64,000 bases of DNA, taken from positions 33,501-97,500 of the forward strand of contig JACKNI010000005.1 of NCBI GenBank assembly GCA_024234935.1, given 5' to 3'. This stretch comes from Chromatiales bacterium. Its GTDB lineage: Bacteria; Pseudomonadota; Gammaproteobacteria; Steroidobacterales; GCA-2729495. The notes under the pieces are model-generated. The model made no database searches and was not told the origin of the DNA. It saw only the letters and a program-made list of their open reading frames with translations. Made by a program: the position numbers and the translations under genes. The first letter of the stretch is position 1. Each line of letters opens with the position of its first letter. Positions 55,214 to 63,065 of this stretch are shown here, piece by piece.

Positions 55214-55975
55214 TCAGTCCGGCAACAGGACCGAGGCGCCGTTTGCGCTGTCGAACTGCTGGTACGGGGTATTGAAGAGGCGTTCCAGATTGGCGGCCGT
55301 GAGTACCGCAGGCGTGCTGCCCAGCTTCCAGCTGCCATCGGCATAAAGCAGTAAGGCGCGGTCCGTATGGCGCATCGCCAGGGCAGAGTCATGCAGGCTC
55401 ATGAGGATGCCCGCACCATTATTTGCCCGCTCCCTGAAGTATTTCAGGGCCGCTACCTGGTGACGGGGGTCCAGGTGGTTGACCGGCTCGTCCAGCAGCA
55501 TCACGGCCGGATCCTGGGTCAGCAGCCGCGCGATAGCCACGCGCCGGCGCTCTCCGCCAGACAGCGTTGCAACGCTGCGGTGGCAAAAACCGCTGAGGTC
55601 CATCGCTGCCATGGCGCGCTCCGCGAGGGCGCAGTCGGTCGCCGACTCACCGGCCAGCGGACCGAGATGCGGGTGACGACCCATCAACACGGTATCGCTG
55701 ACGGTAGCCGGGAAACTTTCGGTGTCATCCTGCAGCAGCAAGCCGAGCCGGCGAGCAACCTGGCGACGGTTCAGGCGGCTCATTTCCTCGCCGTCCAGCA
55801 GGACGGTGCCGGTCGCCGGTGGCAGCAGCCCGGCCAGCGTGTGCAGGCTCAGCGTTTTGCCGACGCCGTTCGGGCCGAGCATGCCGATCAGCTCACCTTT
55901 ACCCAGTTCCAGTGAAAGTTCACGGACGAGGGCCCGTCCGCCGATGACGATGCTGAGCTGTTCGCACTTGAGCAT
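55214..55975 (-). CDS. btuD: Vitamin B12/iron-complex ABC transporter ATPase (BtuD-like)
   Basis: A 253-residue ABC ATPase of the FecE/BtuD/HmuV group. Walker A is GPNGVGKT, the Q-loop LLLQDD, the signature LSGGERRRVAIARLL, Walker B VMLLDEPVNHLD and the switch His in MSLHDSALA. It sits directly upstream of the cobalamin riboswitch and btuB on the same strand; the matching FecCD permease lies 1.7 kb away at 57718-58701. B12 is the most likely cargo by context; haem or siderophore uptake is possible. Confidence 0.82.
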   Translation of the reverse strand: MLKCEQLSIVIGGRALVRELSLELGKGELIGMLGPNGVGKTLSLHTLAGLLPPATGTVLLDGEEMSRLNRRQVARRLGLLLQDDTESFPATVSDTVLMGRHPHLGPLAGESATDCALAERAMAAMDLSGFCHRSVATLSGGERRRVAIARLLTQDPAVMLLDEPVNHLDPRHQVAALKYFRERANNGAGILMSLHDSALAMRHTDRALLLYADGSWKLGSTPAVLTAANLERLFNTPYQQFDSANGASVLLPD

Positions 55976-56023
55976 TCCGGTACTACCGCTATCTGTGAGC
56001 CGGGCAAGGCGGGACTATGACGC

Positions 56024-56049
56024 AAAAAAAAACCCCGCGTGAAGCGGGG
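56024..56049 (-). terminator. Strong leftward intrinsic terminator
   Basis: On the minus strand CCCCGC, loop TTCAC, GCGGGG is followed by nine T residues. On the plus strand the hairpin lacks a direct T run. It marks the end of a leftward transcript that is not btuC, because the tyrA gene intervenes on the other strand, and it stands 50 bases before btuD. Confidence 0.8.
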
Positions 56050-56116
56050 CTTATACGGGTTTTTGTTGTTGTCGCGAATCAGGCCTCAATGTGCACGTCA
56101 GTCTGTGGTGGCTTTA

Positions 56117-56236
56117 TTATTCTGATTTTCTTGCCGCATTTACTTCTAATTGTTTTTTGTTCTTCTTCTTGTTTGCGTCTTCTGGCTCTGATGTCTGGTT
56201 AAAGATCTCGAGCCCCGCGTACATCACTGAAACCAT
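56117..56236 (-). CDS. Possible small lysine-rich protein (39 residues)
   Basis: An open frame starting ATG at 56236: MVSVMYAGLEIFNQTSEPED, then ANKKKNKKQLEV, ending RKSE. It lies in a patch markedly richer in A and T than its surroundings, ends about 70 bases before the leftward terminator, and the frame stays open 13 codons back to a stop, with a TTG at 56254. No ribosome site is evident. It may be a small basic protein, the 3' end of a decayed gene, or chance. Confidence 0.3.
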   Translation of the reverse strand: MVSVMYAGLEIFNQTSEPEDANKKKNKKQLEVNAARKSE

Positions 56237-56610
56237 GCTGGGATAAATCAGCAAGTCCTGTGCCGTAACCCGAAAAGGGCTAGCTGTTCAGCCAGATAGC
56301 AAAACTTCATGGCCTGATTTCAGATCAATAAGCGCCAGCTTGTAAAACAACCCGACATAATTGCTGCAGGACGGGTACCCAGACATTCCTGCAAGTCACT
56401 GTGTGCACTGGACTCTTGCTGGTGCGACCTGCTCGGGGCCAAAGGAGTCGGCCGACATGGCCTCGCAATAAGGGCTGGAAGACCGAGTTAGTGGCTCCGT
56501 CAGCCGGCCTAGGTGTAAAGAATTCCAACGCCCGCAGGCCAGTCTGCCTGTTCTCCGGTCAGTGAACCCGTTAGGCTCTGCGCCTTCATAAAGAGCCCGG
56601 ATTTCAGGCG
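56237..56610. other. Gene-poor region upstream of tyrA, content unexplained
   Basis: About 370 bases with no convincing gene on either strand. A 67-codon leftward frame (56325-56528) lacks family features and a ribosome site. A six-base inverted repeat, GGCTCT (56574-56579) with AGAGCC (56592-56597), lies just before tyrA and may affect its leader. The stretch 56370-56560 has mixed composition like a decayed repeat or element, but I cannot name it. Confidence 0.4.
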
Positions 56611-57699
56611 ATGGACCTTGAGCAACTGCGTGATCAGCTGTCGGCGATTGACCGGCAGATTCTCGAACTGGTAGCCGAGCGTCAGCGACTCTCTGGCGAG
56701 ATCGGCGCCTGGAAGCGGGCCTCAGGCCGGCCTACCCGGGACTTCGCGCGCGAGAAGCAGGTGTTGGACAAGGCCAGGTTGTCAGCCATCGGGCTCGGGG
56801 TGCCGGCAGGGCTTGCCGAGGCGCTGTTCAGTCTGCTGATCCGGTCATCGCTGACCAACCAGGAGCAGGCGCGTGTGCGTGCCGAAGGCCAGGGTTCGGG
56901 CAAGCCGGTGCTGGTGATCGGCGGCAGTGGCAAGATGGGCCGGTGGTTTGCCGAGTTTCTGCACTCCCAGGGATTCGATGTCACGGTGGCCGATCCGGCT
57001 GGCCCTCTCGTCGGGTTCAAGCATGTGCCGGACTGGCGAGACACGCCGGACAGCTTTGCGATCACCGTCGTCTCTGCGCCGATCGACTGCATGGCCGATA
57101 TCCTCCATGAACTCGGTGTGCGCAAACGCAGTGGCCTGATCTTCGATATCGGTTCGCTGAAATCTCCGTTCATCGAAAGGCTGAAAGAGCTTGCTGCCTC
57201 CGGCAGCAGGGTCACATCGATTCATCCAATGTTTGGTCCGGATACCGAACTCCTGTCGGGCCGTCATGTGCTTTTTCTGGATTCCGGCTGTCCCGAAGCG
57301 ACCACTGAGGCGACCCGGCTCTTTGCCCCCACGATGGCTGCCCGGATCCGCATGGATATCGATGAGCACGACCGGCTGATGGCTTATGTCCTCGGCTTGT
57401 CCCATGCGCTGAATATCGCCTTCTTTACTGCGCTCGCCGACAGTGGCGAAACGGTACCGAAGCTTGCCGACATCTCCAGCACGACCTTTGACGCACAACT
57501 CGAGGTTGCCGGGCGGGTCGCCGAGGAAAGCCCGCAGCTCTATTTTTCGATCCAGTCCCGGAATCCCTACGGCCTGGCAGTCATCGAGGAGCTGCAGGCG
57601 GCTGTCGGCCGGATCGCGGCGATCATCCGCAATCGCGATGAAGCCGCGTTCGTCAAACTGATGGAGCAGGGCCGAAACTATCTCGCCAGCCGGCGTTAG
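56611..57699 (+). CDS. tyrA: Chorismate mutase/prephenate dehydrogenase (fused T-protein)
   Basis: A 362-residue bifunctional enzyme for tyrosine synthesis. Residues 1 to about 90 are an AroQ chorismate mutase (LRDQLSAIDRQILELVAERQ, the KR-ASGRPTRDFAREKQVL active-site stretch). From about residue 97 there is the prephenate dehydrogenase with the Rossmann motif VLVIGGSGKMGRWFAEF, SIHPMFGPDTELL and LGLSHALNIAFF. The fusion and length match enterobacterial TyrA (373). The ATG at 56611 follows CAGGCG. It is a lone rightward gene placed between btuD and btuC, convergent with btuC, next to an AT-rich patch; horizontal gain is possible. Confidence 0.93.
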   Translation: MDLEQLRDQLSAIDRQILELVAERQRLSGEIGAWKRASGRPTRDFAREKQVLDKARLSAIGLGVPAGLAEALFSLLIRSSLTNQEQARVRAEGQGSGKPVLVIGGSGKMGRWFAEFLHSQGFDVTVADPAGPLVGFKHVPDWRDTPDSFAITVVSAPIDCMADILHELGVRKRSGLIFDIGSLKSPFIERLKELAASGSRVTSIHPMFGPDTELLSGRHVLFLDSGCPEATTEATRLFAPTMAARIRMDIDEHDRLMAYVLGLSHALNIAFFTALADSGETVPKLADISSTTFDAQLEVAGRVAEESPQLYFSIQSRNPYGLAVIEELQAAVGRIAAIIRNRDEAAFVKLMEQGRNYLASRR

Positions 57700-57717
57700 G
57701 GTGCCGTCGGTGCCGCT

Positions 57718-58701
57718 TCAGCGGCGATCCCTGGTGTCGCGCCGGAGCAGGAACAGGAATGCCGGTACGCCGACTGCTGCGGTAATCGCACCGACCGGAA
57801 GTTGCTGAGGCGCGAGTACGGTACGGGCCAGCGTGTCGGCAACTACCAGCAGCGTACCGCCGGCGAGGGCAGAGGCGGGGATCACGCTGCGATGGCTGGT
57901 GCCGCCTGCCAGACGTATGAAATGCGGCACGATCAGTCCCACAAAGCCGACCACGCCGGCGGTCGTGACGGCTACTGCGGTCAGCAACGAACTCAGTGCG
58001 TAAACGATCGAACGCGTACGTTTGACCTCCAGGCCCAGCAGGGCCGCCTGGCTGTCGCCGGTGCCAAGTACGTCCAGGGTTCTGGCCAGCAACAGTCCGC
58101 CGGCAACACCGATGGCTGCCACGATCAGGATCGAGCCTGGCTGTTCGACGAATGCGAAATCACCCATCAGCCAGAAGATGATGCCGCGAAGTTTCGTATC
58201 GGGGCTTATGGCCAGCATCAGGCTGACTACGGCACTCCAGCCCGCAGCGACGACGATACCGGTCAACAGAAGCCGGTTACCGTTCCACGCGCCGGTGCCG
58301 CGGGCCAGACCGAATACCAGCAAGGTACTGCCTAGCGCACCGGCGAAGGCGGCGGCGTCTACTGTCAGGCCGGATGCCCCGAGCAGCATCGCGCCCAGCG
58401 CGGTCACAGCTGCGCCGCTGGAAGTGCCGAGCACGTAGGGATCGGCGAGCGGGTTGCGCAGCAGGACCTGCATGAGCGCGCCCGCCACCGCAAGAGCCGC
58501 CCCGGTACCAAAGGCGGCGAGTGCCCGCGGCAGGCGCAGACGGAGCAGGACCTCGAGCGCTTCGGAATCCGTGGTTCCTGACCACCAGCTCAGCACAGTG
58601 TCTGGTCCGGCCGCGCTGCTACCAACCAGCAGGGCAAGCAGCAGCGACCCGATGCTGAGTACGCCCAGGGTCAGCAATAGCAAACGTGCCGATTTCAGCA
58701 T
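57718..58701 (-). CDS. btuC: FecCD-family ABC permease (BtuC-like)
   Basis: A 327-residue inner-membrane permease with about nine to ten helices. FecCD signatures are RLPRALAAFGTGAALAVAGA, MQVLLRNPLADPYVLGTSSG, and VVGFVGLIVPHFIRLAGG with HRSVIPASALAGG near the end. ATG at 58701 is chosen; the frame extends 25 codons upstream without support. Its likely ATPase partner is encoded at 55214-55975. Vitamin B12 uptake is inferred from the nearby riboswitch-btuB unit; no periplasmic binding protein gene (btuF) is in the window. Confidence 0.83.
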   Translation of the reverse strand: MLKSARLLLLTLGVLSIGSLLLALLVGSSAAGPDTVLSWWSGTTDSEALEVLLRLRLPRALAAFGTGAALAVAGALMQVLLRNPLADPYVLGTSSGAAVTALGAMLLGASGLTVDAAAFAGALGSTLLVFGLARGTGAWNGNRLLLTGIVVAAGWSAVVSLMLAISPDTKLRGIIFWLMGDFAFVEQPGSILIVAAIGVAGGLLLARTLDVLGTGDSQAALLGLEVKRTRSIVYALSSLLTAVAVTTAGVVGFVGLIVPHFIRLAGGTSHRSVIPASALAGGTLLVVADTLARTVLAPQQLPVGAITAAVGVPAFLFLLRRDTRDRR

Positions 58702-58800
58702 GATGATCCGGCAAAGGTCGTTGAGAGATCTGCAGTGCCCGCAGTGTAACTTGAACGGATATCCCTGCCGTGACACTGTCGCCGCTCATGTGGAAGAATC

Positions 58801-59364
58801 GTGCCACAGCTGCAGGTGGTGCCGGTGGATCTGATTGACGGAGAAGGATTTCGGTCGAACGTCGGCATCATTGTCTGCGACAAGCGCGGCTTGCTCTTGA
58901 TCGGCGGGCGAGTCGGACAGAACGCGTGGCAATTTCCCCAAGGCGGAATCAAGTCCGGTGAATCTGCCGAGCAGGCGATGTTCCGCGAGCTCCACGAAGA
59001 AATCGGTCTGCGCCCGCATGATGTCGATGTGCTCGGTTGTACGCGCGACTGGTTGCGCTACAGGCTGCCCGAGCAGTTCATACGCAGGAATGTCCATCCC
59101 CTGTGTATCGGCCAGAAACAGCGCTGGTACCTGCTGAGATTGACGGGGACCGAGACGGGCCTCCGTTTCGATACCACCGCTACGCCCGAATTCGATCGCT
59201 GGAGATGGACGAATTTCTGGGACCCGGTGCGAGAAGTCATTTTCTTCAAGAGACGGGTTTACGCACAGGCGCTGAATGAGCTCGGACCTCTCGTATTCCC
59301 GGCCGGTTTGCCGCCCCGGCCAGACTGGTGGGAGCCCGGCTGGGGCGGTGCGGAAAATGACTGA
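58801..59364 (+). CDS. rppH: RNA pyrophosphohydrolase RppH
   Basis: A 187-residue Nudix hydrolase that removes pyrophosphate from 5'-triphosphate mRNA ends and so starts RNase E-dependent decay. It has the DGEGFRSNVGIIVCD opening, AWQFPQGGIKSGES and a complete Nudix box (GGIKSGE...RELHEEIGL). GTG at 58801 has GGAAG five bases upstream; a GTG at 58828 would give the shorter E. coli-like N-terminus. The last bases overlap the ppx start by eight bases, so the two are probably co-translated. Confidence 0.93.
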   Translation: MPQLQVVPVDLIDGEGFRSNVGIIVCDKRGLLLIGGRVGQNAWQFPQGGIKSGESAEQAMFRELHEEIGLRPHDVDVLGCTRDWLRYRLPEQFIRRNVHPLCIGQKQRWYLLRLTGTETGLRFDTTATPEFDRWRWTNFWDPVREVIFFKRRVYAQALNELGPLVFPAGLPPRPDWWEPGWGGAEND

Positions 59365-60862
59365 TCCCGGCGGTTCCGAGGTTCTTGCCGCCGTTGATCT
59401 CGGTTCAAACAGCTTTCATATGCTGCTTGCCCGCTTTGACCATGGGCAGCTGACGATAATCGACCGGTTGCGGGAAATGGTCCGTCTGGGCGGTGGTCTG
59501 GACGAGCGGCAGCGTCTGAGTGCGGCCAGCCAGAGTGTGGCTCTGGCCTGTCTGCGGCGTTTCGGTGAGCGGTTGCGTGCGGTAAAGGCGGACAAGGTGC
59601 GGGTTGTTGGTACCAACACCCTGCGCCACGCCCGCGGCACAGGCCGCTTCCTGCAGCACGCAGCCAGGGCGCTCGGCCATCCCGTGGAAATAATCGCCGG
59701 CATCGAGGAAGCCAGGCTGATCTACCTCGGTGCAAGCCACAATCTGCCGCGCGTCGATGGTCTGAAGTTTGTGGTGGATATCGGCGGCGGCAGTACGGAG
59801 CTCGTTGTCGGCAGGGGACTCGAGCCCGTAGCGATGGAAAGTCTCGCCATCGGGTGCGTCAGTCTTGGGCGAACTGCTTTCCCGGACGGACGTCTCTCTG
59901 CCAAGTGCTTTGCAAAGGCCAGGATCCAGGTACGGCTGGAGCTGGAGCCGGTCCGCCTGATGTTTCGTCGCTTTGAGCCGGCGCAGATCGCGGGCACTTC
60001 CGGCAGCATTCGCAGTGCGCATGCGGTACTGACTGCGCTCGATCGTGCGCCGCAGGGAATCACCGTTGAAGGCCTGGAGTACCTGATCGAGGAGATGATC
60101 GCATTCGGGCAGGTGTCAAAAATCCGCCTGCCCGAGCTGTCAGCCGAACGTGCGGAGGTCTTTCCGGCTGGCGTTGCGATTCTGGTCGAGGTGATGCGCG
60201 CCATGGCGCTGCCGCGCATGAGTGTGGCTGAAGGAGCGCTGCGGGAAGGAATCCTCTATGACCTGATCGGTCGCCTTACAGACGAGGATTCACGGGTACG
60301 TACCGTGCGCGCGATGGCAGCGCGCTACCACGCGGATCCTTTGCAGGCGGGCCGTGTGGCCGCAACGGCTTCGCTGTTGTTTCAGCAGGTCTGCGATGAC
60401 TGGGATCTTGCCGGCGAGCATGAGCAGCTGCTGGGCTGGGCGGCACAGCTGCATGAGCTGGGGCTCGATATCGCTCACGCGCACTATCATCGGCACGGCG
60501 CCTATGTGCTGGAGAATGCGGATATGCCGGGGTTCCCGCGCGAGGAGCAGCGGGTGCTCGCTCGCCTGGTCCTTGCTCACCGGCGCAGATTTGAGCGCGA
60601 AAGTTTCCAGGAACTGCCGCCGGCCTGGCAGCGCCCGGCGCTCCGTCTGGCCTTGCTGCTGCGCCTGGCCGCGCTGTTTCATCGCAGCCGGACAGATACT
60701 GCCCTGCCTGATCTGCGTCTGCGGGTGCATGGGCGATCCATGGATCTGCAGTTGCCGGCAGGGTGGCTGGCAAACAATCCACTGACGCTCGCCGACCTTG
60801 AGCGCGAGCGGGAATTTCTTGCCGGGGCCGACTGCAAATTGACGATCCGGCGCCGCGGCTGA
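59357..60862 (+). CDS. ppx: Exopolyphosphatase (Ppx/GppA family)
   Basis: A 501-residue enzyme that removes terminal phosphate from polyphosphate (and possibly acts on pppGpp). The ASKHA-fold motifs are AAVDLGSNSFHMLLAR, the catalytic-Glu region GIEEARLIYLGA, VVDIGGGSTELVVGRG and GTSGSIRSA. The C-terminal half is the HD-like domain with HELGLDIAHAHYHRHGAYVL. ATG at 59357 begins the family N-terminus. Its stop is four bases from the end of the convergent ppk, its biosynthetic counterpart. Confidence 0.93.
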   Translation: MTDPGGSEVLAAVDLGSNSFHMLLARFDHGQLTIIDRLREMVRLGGGLDERQRLSAASQSVALACLRRFGERLRAVKADKVRVVGTNTLRHARGTGRFLQHAARALGHPVEIIAGIEEARLIYLGASHNLPRVDGLKFVVDIGGGSTELVVGRGLEPVAMESLAIGCVSLGRTAFPDGRLSAKCFAKARIQVRLELEPVRLMFRRFEPAQIAGTSGSIRSAHAVLTALDRAPQGITVEGLEYLIEEMIAFGQVSKIRLPELSAERAEVFPAGVAILVEVMRAMALPRMSVAEGALREGILYDLIGRLTDEDSRVRTVRAMAARYHADPLQAGRVAATASLLFQQVCDDWDLAGEHEQLLGWAAQLHELGLDIAHAHYHRHGAYVLENADMPGFPREEQRVLARLVLAHRRRFERESFQELPPAWQRPALRLALLLRLAALFHRSRTDTALPDLRLRVHGRSMDLQLPAGWLANNPLTLADLEREREFLAGADCKLTIRRRG

Positions 60863-60866
60863 GGTC

Positions 60867-62954
60867 TCAGGCTTTGTCTGCAAGCCGCGTCAGCAGCTCG
60901 TTCTGTACCGAGAGCAATTCGGCGTCCGGCGAAGGCCTCGCGCGTTGATAACTGCCATCGCCACGCAGCTCCCATGCCTGGCAATTGTCTGACAGGCTGG
61001 CATCCAGGTCCGCCAGAATGCGCGCTTTCAGCCTTTCGTCTGAAATGGGGAAGCACACCTCGATGCGCCGGAAGAAATTGCGGTCCATCCAGTCTGCACT
61101 CGCACAGAAGAGATTCTCGTCGCCATTGGCGTGAAAATAATAGACACGCGCATGTTCCAGAAACCGCCCGACGATTGACCGTACCCTGATGTTGTCTGAA
61201 ATGCCCGGTATGCCAGGTCGCAGGCAGCAGATGCCGCGCACGACCAGGTCGACCATGACCCCGGCAGATGAAGCCCGGTACAGCGCCTGAATCACCTCTG
61301 GCTCAACGAGCGCATTCAGTTTGGCGATGATATGACCCGCACCGCCGGCCTCTACGTTGCGGACCTCCGTATCGATGTGGTGGAGGATGCGCTCATGCAG
61401 ATTGAACGGTGCCTGGTAAAGCCGCTGCAGGGGTGGTGTCTTCGTCAGGCTGGTCAGCTGCAGGAAAACATGATGAACGTCGTGGGCCAGCGCTTCGTCC
61501 GCAGAGAGCAGACTGTAGTCGGTATATAGGCGTGCCGTTGCCGTGTGGTAGTTACCGGTACCGAGGTGCACGTAGCGTTTCAGCCGGCCGTTTTCCCGGC
61601 GCACGACGAGCGCCAGTTTGCAGTGGGTCTTGTAACCAACCACACCGTAAACCACATGGGCACCGGCTTCCTGCAGCCGGTTTGCGAGCAGAATATTTGC
61701 TGCTTCATCGAAGCGGGCCCTCAGTTCGATGCTGACGGTTACTTCCTTGCCGGCCTGGGCAGCCCTGACCAGCGCGTTCACGATCGGCGAATCTGCACCG
61801 GTCCGGTAAAGGGTCAGCTTTATCGCGTGTACATCGGGGTCTTCCGAGGCGCGGGCAAAAAAGTCGATTACCGGTGAAAATGACTCGTAGGGGTGATGCA
61901 ACAGGATGTCGCCATTGCTGATCGCGGCGAAGATATCGTCCGCGGCCAGCATTGCTTTCTGCAGTCCGGGAGTGAAAGGTGGATGCCTCAGGTCATCGCG
62001 ACCGGGAATCGCGTAGACCGCTACCAGCCGGTTCAGGTTGACTGGACCATCCACGCGATAGAGGTCCTGCTCGTCGAGTTCAAACATCTCCAGCAGAAAG
62101 TCCACATGTTCCTTGGGGCAGTTGTGCGCCACTTCCAGGCGTACTGCTTCGCCGTAACGGGTGGCAATCAACTGGCCCTCGACCACCTGCATGAGGTCCT
62201 CGACCTCCTCGCTTTCGACATAAAGGTCGCTGTTGCGGGTTACGCGGAACTGATGGCAGCCCTGGACTTCCATTCCCGCAAAGAGTTCGTCGACAAAGGC
62301 ATGAATTACCGAAGACAGGAACACGAAGTCATTTGTGCCGGTATCCGGCAGCGACGGATCAAGCCGGATCAAACGCGGCAGGGATCGCGGCGCCTGCACG
62401 ATCGCGCGCTGGCAGGGGCGGCCAAAGGCGTGGACACCCTTCAGTCCGACAAAAAAGTTCAGGCTCTTGTTGAGAATCTTGGGAAATGGCCGCGCCGGAT
62501 CAAGGGAGATGGGGCTGAGTACCGGTTCGATCTCCCGATGAAAATAGCTGCGCAGCCATTCGCGGTGTGCCGGTCGCCATCGCGTCCGGCGTACAAAACG
62601 GATACCGGCAGTTTCCAGCGCCGGGATCAATTCCCGGTTCAGCAGACGGTACTGTTCATCGACAAGCTGATGGGCGCGTTGACTGATGTCGTTCAGCACC
62701 TGGCCGGCACTGAGCATGTCCGGCCCCTGGGGCGGAAGCCCGAGCTCCTTGCGTTGTCGCAGACCGCTGACGCGAATCTCGAAGAACTCGTCGAGATTTG
62801 TCGAAACGATGCAGAGAAACTTCAGTCGCTCCAGTAGCGGAGTCGCCGGGTCTTTAACCTGGTGCAGGACGCGCTGATTGAATTCAAGCGCGCTGAGCTC
62901 CCGATTGATGAAGTACTCGGGCAGTTTTAGGTTTGGCGTGTCCAAAAGAGGCAA
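60867..62954 (-). CDS. ppk: Polyphosphate kinase 1
   Basis: A 695-residue PPK1 that polymerises ATP gamma-phosphate into polyphosphate. The N-terminal YFINRELSALEFNQRVL, the autophosphorylated His in GYKTHCKLALVVRRE, LGTGNYHTATARLYTDY and the second active-site His in VYYFHANGDENLFCASADWM are clear. Length equals the family norm. The first codon is TTG at 62954 (TTGCCTCTT); no ATG lies near the conserved N-terminus. It is convergent with ppx. Confidence 0.95.
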   Translation of the reverse strand: MPLLDTPNLKLPEYFINRELSALEFNQRVLHQVKDPATPLLERLKFLCIVSTNLDEFFEIRVSGLRQRKELGLPPQGPDMLSAGQVLNDISQRAHQLVDEQYRLLNRELIPALETAGIRFVRRTRWRPAHREWLRSYFHREIEPVLSPISLDPARPFPKILNKSLNFFVGLKGVHAFGRPCQRAIVQAPRSLPRLIRLDPSLPDTGTNDFVFLSSVIHAFVDELFAGMEVQGCHQFRVTRNSDLYVESEEVEDLMQVVEGQLIATRYGEAVRLEVAHNCPKEHVDFLLEMFELDEQDLYRVDGPVNLNRLVAVYAIPGRDDLRHPPFTPGLQKAMLAADDIFAAISNGDILLHHPYESFSPVIDFFARASEDPDVHAIKLTLYRTGADSPIVNALVRAAQAGKEVTVSIELRARFDEAANILLANRLQEAGAHVVYGVVGYKTHCKLALVVRRENGRLKRYVHLGTGNYHTATARLYTDYSLLSADEALAHDVHHVFLQLTSLTKTPPLQRLYQAPFNLHERILHHIDTEVRNVEAGGAGHIIAKLNALVEPEVIQALYRASSAGVMVDLVVRGICCLRPGIPGISDNIRVRSIVGRFLEHARVYYFHANGDENLFCASADWMDRNFFRRIEVCFPISDERLKARILADLDASLSDNCQAWELRGDGSYQRARPSPDAELLSVQNELLTRLADKA

Positions 62955-63065
62955 CCCGCAGATCCGGCCAAAACTATAGCAGGGCGGAAAATCCGCGGTG
63001 CTGCACAGCTCACATTTGTCATAAGCTGCCGGGGAATGCGAGGCAGAAGATGCCCCTCGCAGGGC

